From Acanthosepion esculentum (lineage: Eukaryota; Mollusca; Cephalopoda; Sepiida; Sepiidae), in assembly GCA_964036315.1 (NCBI GenBank), contig OZ038517.1, positions 15,707,213 to 15,771,212 of the forward strand: 64,000 bases of DNA, in the 5' to 3' direction. Of this stretch, positions 60,480 through 64,000 are shown one piece after another. A program made the translations under genes and the position numbers. The stretch's first letter is position 1; each line of letters starts with the position of its first letter. Under the pieces are notes generated by a model. That model worked only from the letters and a program-made list of their open reading frames with translations, made no database searches and was not told the origin of the DNA.

Positions 60480-61050
60480 ATCTAAAACACCTCAAAATAA
60501 TGAGAGTGGCCACTATTCGACAGAATCAAGCAACACGTTCCTTAATGGAGTGGGGAAGGAAAATATTCAAACTAAAACAAAACTGATATTAGTAGGACCC
60601 GTTCACCCCTGTAAATAATTAGAGTGGCCACTGTATTCGACAGAATGATGGAGCACGCTCCTTAATGGGATGGAGAAGGAAAATATTCAAATTGAAACAA
60701 AACTGATATTAGTAAGACCCGTTCACCCCTCTAAATAATGAGAGTGGCCACTGTATTCGACAGAATGATGGAGCACGCTCCTTGATGGGGTGGGTAAGGA
60801 AAATATTCAAATTGAAACAAGACATATTAGTAGGACCCGTTCACCCTTCAAAATAATGAGAGTGGCTACTGTATTCGACAGAATGAAGGAGCACGCTCCT
60901 TAATGGGGTGGGGAAGGAAAATATTCAAACTGAAACAAGAGAGATATTAGTAGGACTCGTTCACCCCTCAAAATAATGATAGTGGCCACTATTCGACAGA
61001 ATCAAGCAACACGTTCCTTAATGGGGTGAGGAAGGAAAGATTAAACATTG
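60480..61050 (-). repeat. ~119-bp tandem monomers upstream of LINE ORF1 (x5)
   Basis: AGTGGC(C/T)ACT recurs near 60,505, 60,623, 60,743, 60,861 and 60,982 (118-121 bp). Each unit includes TTCGACAGAAT, CTCCTTAATGGGGTGG or a variant, GGAAAATATTCAAA and GGACCCGTTCACCCCT. The outer two monomers share AATCAAGCAACACGTTCC, and the middle three share a GGAGCACGCTCC type, giving an A-B-B-B-A order. On the minus strand they lie upstream of ORF1. Confidence 0.92.
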
Positions 61051-61404
61051 GAGTGGGAAAAAACAAAGTCTGACCCACCCGAGATGAAAAAAGTGGACAA
61101 AAATAAACTGGGGAGGTTTGGAATCTCGACCAGGATCATAACAAAAGCGAATGCCGGGAAGCATGCAAGGAACAACACTTATTTATAATTAACAGTTTAA
61201 CTGAACCAAGGGCGGGTCCACTGGAAGCCCCCCCCGTTGTGCACAAGGGGACTTAAAATAGAAAATCAAGGCTAGCCCTGTAACCGCGAACTAGGCTCTG
61301 TCGATATCAAACAATTTCTATCAGATCTGATCTTCATCCTGAGCTGATGCCCAAAGAATCCAATCTGATTCTGATGAGAATAACGCTCTTATCGAAAGAT
61401 TCTC
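61051..61404. other. Possible 5' extension of the LINE; no gene
   Basis: Contains GGGGAGGTTTGGAATCTCGA and a C-run at 61,231-61,238. It could be the extreme 5' UTR of the LINE or flanking DNA. No coding evidence. Confidence 0.35.
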
Positions 61405-61555
61405 TACATTCGCGATATCCGTACCAGCATTCATGCCACGGCTAGCAACTGGAGAAACACCACCGGTTTTCACCCCGGAGAGTCGTCAACCCGCCGATAT
61501 AATCCCAGAAAGAGCGCACCCAAGGACAATGTTAGAAGGCATGCGAAGTCGAACT
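61405..61555 (-). pseudogene. L1/Tx1-like ORF2 3' fragment with internal deletion
   Basis: It matches 55,630-55,835 in order: CCGTACCAGCATTCATGCCA, CGGCTAGCAACTGGAGAAAC, then after a ~75-bp gap CGTCAACCCGCCGATATAAT, CCCAGAAAGAGCGCACCC and AGAAGGCATGCGAAG. It is a second, shorter copy of the same LINE's C-terminal coding region on the same strand. Confidence 0.85.
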
Positions 61556-62175
61556 CTGTGCATTTGAGCAGAGAGTAACCCAGGCGGGGCTATGCCGAAA
61601 GGCAGAGTCAAGTCTGGGGGTGGGTAGACCACATGTATATGGGGTGTACAGGAAATTTTTGCCCAAGCCTACGGGCTCGGAATCGCCCCACATAAAAACG
61701 GTATTGTGCCACATCCTGACTTCTGGGGAGGCTTAGGTAAATGGCCTCAGTCTTGATCTGCCGATTCAGCCGGATCCTGGCTGACTTGCCGAACTCTCTG
61801 CCTTCGGGTAGAGAGGAACACTGACGAGGCTGTGCCGAAGGGCAGAGTCAAGTCCGGGGATGTAGACAAACCCGACCCCGTGTATGCGGGGTCTACGGGG
61901 AATTTTTGTCTGAGTCTATGGGCTCGGAATCGCCTCATATATAAAACGGCATTGGAGCACCACCAGGTGGTGAAATGGTTATCAAGCTTGTCTTGCTAGA
62001 ACAATTACGACTTAGTGAGTTCGATCCTCACTAGGTGCCCCTACTTTCGGCCTTGTGTCTCATCTGAGCTACGCTTGGAAAATTACTATAAAAAACGGCA
62101 TTGTGCCACATCCTGCCTTGTGGGGAGGCTAAGCTAATAACCTCAGTCCCTATCTACCTTGCCTAGAAGATAGAA
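61556..62175. repeat. 240-bp direct duplication, second copy split by a SINE
   Basis: GCCGAA(A/G)GGCAGAGTCAAG occurs at 61,594 and 61,834, and the flanking ~240 bp matches, including GAATTTTTG and CTCGGAATCGCC blocks. Copy 2 is interrupted at 61,955 by a SINE and resumes at 62,104 with TGCCACATCCTGCCTTGTGG. The unit is fairly GC-rich; I do not recognise its family. Confidence 0.85.
61955..62091 (+). mobile_element. Short tRNA-derived SINE with 12-bp target duplication
   Basis: AAAACGGCATTG flanks both ends (61,943-61,954 and 62,092-62,103). The empty site is visible in the paralogous unit near 61,712. The head has A-box TGGTGAAATGG and B-box GAGTTCGATCC. The T-arm GTGAG/CTCAC is perfect, and an acceptor-like stem joins GAGCACC and GGTGCCCC. 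The loop TTGCTAG would give anticodon GCT with a long variable arm, suggesting tRNA-Ser(GCT) ancestry. Confidence 0.85.
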
Positions 62176-62464
62176 CGCTACGTTAGCTTGTCCAAACTTG
62201 CTGTTGTGTGTCTTCGAAGATTATTAGTTTTTTAACTTTTTGCCTTCTTACTGTTAATTTTCCTTGCATATATATATTGTTTACTTGCTTGTTTGATATT
62301 ATTTTATTTTTGCCCAGTTCTTTTTTCTTTTTATTGCAAACTTTGTTAATTCTGTTTGATGGACAGTTCTGTTATTTATTTTGCATTCGACCATGGCTAC
62401 TCACTCCAAATCGGGTATTTTGCTAGTCCTGATAAATTAGACATCAAGACTATTTTGCCGGTAA
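62176..62464. other. No gene recognised
   Basis: T-rich sequence. The phrase TGTTATTTATTTTGCATTCG then ACCATGGCT (near 62,370) recurs with one change near 62,838, so a ~30-bp direct repeat flanks the Penelope fragment. Confidence 0.45.
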
Positions 62465-62700
62465 ATATAGATAGTGTTTTCGAACTAAGAATATATTACA
62501 ATATAATGGGAGTGTATTGTTACTCGCTTTTTCTATTGTGAACTGTATCGAAGGTCTTATTGAGTTCACATGGTCCAGTAGAACCTGAATACCTTCCTGG
62601 TGTGGCCAGAGTATGAAGGTGTCATCTACGTACCTTAACTATATAGTTGGCTCTAGAGATATAGATTCAAATGTCATTTCCTCAGTGTGAGTTCAATACC
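62465..62700 (-). pseudogene. Penelope-like reverse transcriptase fragment
   Basis: On the minus strand the reading FESISLEPTI, a stop, then LRYVDDTFILWPHQEGIQVL and DHVNSIRPSIQFTIEK matches the catalytic block of Penelope-like RTs. In that family YVDDTF is followed by a conserved W/P text and an IQFT(M/I)E motif. The TAG before LRYVDD probably replaces Trp. Only about 60-70 codons survive. The GIY-YIG endonuclease and most of the RT are absent. Catalytic Asp residues of YVDD are intact in this fragment. Confidence 0.78.
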
Positions 62701-63114
62701 CGGTTAAGGCAGTGGAGAACTTTCAGAGGGAAAATTAACAGGAGATAACTGATAACTGACACCCATTAAACATGGCACGTGGAGCTACAACAGTCTACCC
62801 CAGTGAGCGAAATAAAGGGTTATGTTCGACATTCTGTTATTTATTTTGTATTCGACCATGGCTTCTATACTCCACAATTACAAACAGAAACATGGAGAGA
62901 AAGACAAAAGAACAAGAGTAACAGACGAAAAAGGCAAAGGAAAACACGAGAAAGTAAACTGGTGGCACCTAAAAGGAAAGGAAGAAAAAAATAAAAATAA
63001 ATAGTTGAACGGTATACGAATTTCAAGAAGAACAAGAATGAATTTGGGCATAGACATAATAAGTGTTATAAAATGCTTCTCTTAAAACAATTTTTTTAAG
63101 CGGAAAGCCACTAG
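62701..63114. other. No gene recognised
   Basis: Lys/Arg-rich short frames at 62,779-63,004 reflect purine-rich DNA. No domain. Confidence 0.45.
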
Positions 63115-64000
63115 CACGCAAGGGGTTACAGAGAGTTGGAGCGAGAACAAATAGGAGTGATAGAGGAAAGGATGAAGAGACAGTTGGGGGATAGATCAGG
63201 ACATCTGGAGACGACGATTGACATTACATTTGAATAGTTGGGGATTATAGCTATCAGGGAAACAAGAAATGGGGAGGGAGTTCCACAGGCGAGAAGTGCG
63301 ACACATGAAGCTATTGGAGTAGAAGAGACGGCTATATTTAACAGTTTCGACAGTGAAAGGGTGAGAGCGAGATGCCAGCCTAGTTCAACGCTTAAATTCA
63401 TGAATCCTGGGAACCAGCGAAAGCGTCTGTGAGAGAGCGGCTGCCGACGAGATGCCAGATCAGGGCCAATTACATTGCATATCCGTCTTTAGATTGTATC
63501 AAGGACCTTGAGACAATTAGAAGGGGCTCCAGATCATATATGGCAGCAATACTCCATGCACGGGCGAATGGTTGATTTGTAGATTTGAAGGATCGACTCC
63601 GGCGAGAAAAATTTCCTAGCGCGGCACAGAGAGCCAACTTTCCTAGCGGTGGACGAAGCTATTGACTCAATATATTCGTTCCATCTAAGGTCAGCGGACA
63701 ATGTGAGACCGAGCAGCCGCAAAGAGGTGCTCTCGTGGAGTTGAGCGTCAGACATTCTAATGGGAGGCAGGGATGGTTCTCTCTGGTGAGTCATAGAGAG
63801 CAGTTTTGTTTTTGAGGCGTTAAAGTTAACCAGACAATTCCTGCCCCAGTCTACAACCGATTGGAGGTCCTTTTCAAGACAAACGGCCAGGTTAGTTTTG
63901 TCGGCGACACTAGATTTGTTTTTGAGGCAGGAGTAAATAGTAGTGTCGTCCGCATAGATGCCTACTTGGGAACCTATGGCATCAGGAAGATCGTTAATGA
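63115..64000 (-). pseudogene. Jockey-like reverse transcriptase, C-terminal half, runs off the window
   Basis: The minus strand is open from the window edge. It has the catalytic block GIYADDTTIYSC near 63,950, then NFNASKTKLLS, RLLGLTLSADLRWNEYIESI, SLCRARKFFSPESIL and STIRPCMEYCCHI. A TGA at 63,534-63,536 replaces the expected Trp. The C-terminus continues in other frames as SHPFTVETVKYSRLFYSNSF, LWNSLPISCFPDSYN and a degraded NVNRRL end near 63,170. It is the best-preserved RT of the Jockey-like family here; the other two copies at 17.7 and 30.8 kb are far more decayed. The 5' half lies outside the window. Unlike the 17.7-kb copy, its 3' end is not tandemly repeated. Confidence 0.9.

Larger units (their letters stand above)
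55490..61050 (-). mobile_element. L1/Tx1-like non-LTR retrotransposon, near full length but dead (minus)
   Basis: From 5' to 3' on the minus strand: five tandem ~119-bp monomers (61,050-60,480), a leader, ORF1 with a CCHC knuckle (59,916-58,340), ORF2 with APE endonuclease, RT and C-terminal zinc knuckle (58,190-55,625), and a 3' UTR. Short related fragments lie at 27,570-27,815 and 61,405-61,555. This is the most complete LINE in the window. Confidence 0.85.

Noticed and set aside
61532..61938. Two 60-63-codon minus-strand frames
   Set aside because: They lie in the 240-bp duplicated repeat, differ in phase between copies, and show no domain.

Overview
This is a gene-poor, repeat-dominated stretch of a metazoan nuclear genome. 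I found no intact protein-coding host gene. Every recognisable coding segment is a fragment of a transposable element and most are visibly broken. The mix points to a mollusc, and by general impression a cephalopod: tRNA-derived SINEs, several non-LTR retrotransposon clades, a K02A2.6-like (Mag-type) Gypsy element, mariner DNA transposons, a Penelope relic and very abundant (AT)n, (CA)n and (TATC)n microsatellites. The species assignment is inference.

Layout. 1-11,656: an array of a ~43-bp core separated by variable (CTTT)n tracts. 11,657-14,930: SINEs and a dead LINE 3' region with a restriction-enzyme-like endonuclease. 14,930-17,600: a DUF4817/Tc3-like transposase relic, a mariner-like miniature element with terminal repeats and TA duplication, a solo LTR with a 5-bp target duplication, and LINE tails. 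17,712-19,327: a Jockey-like reverse transcriptase relic whose 3' end is repeated five times at a 125-bp period. 21,035-22,872: a second LINE family on the minus strand whose 3' end is repeated at ~142 bp. 23,212-29,603: SINEs, a 60-bp-arm palindrome, a purine-rich tract, two adjacent 31-bp minisatellites and microsatellites. 30,412-34,515: two near-contiguous perfect hairpins, a Jockey-like fragment, and a plus-strand copy of the 142-bp LINE-tail array. 34,727-44,620: a 9.9-kb satellite of 88-bp units with duplications that are exact multiples of 88 bp.

44,694-47,158: SINEs, a foldback element, and a mariner with 70-bp inverted repeats and an internal deletion. 47,734-52,363: one Gypsy element (gag, protease, RT, RNase H, integrase, 3' LTR) with about seven disabling lesions and a truncated 5' LTR. 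Its U3 carries a CRE palindrome, an E-box and a YY1-type motif. 52,364-55,217: SINE and microsatellites. 55,490-61,050: a nearly full-length, dead L1/Tx1-like LINE on the minus strand (ORF1 with CCHC and a Gln-rich tract; ORF2 with APE endonuclease, RT and C-terminal zinc knuckle), preceded by five ~119-bp tandem monomers like a monomeric LINE promoter. 61,405-64,000: a LINE fragment, a 240-bp duplication carrying a 137-bp tRNA-derived SINE with a 12-bp target duplication, a Penelope RT fragment and a Jockey-like RT running off the window end.

No multi-gene pathway or defence-like protein system is visible. The most unusual signals are structural: two long arrays (together about a third of the window), two unrelated LINE families whose C-terminal codons plus 3' UTR were tandemly amplified, the double hairpin, and the tandem promoter-like monomers.
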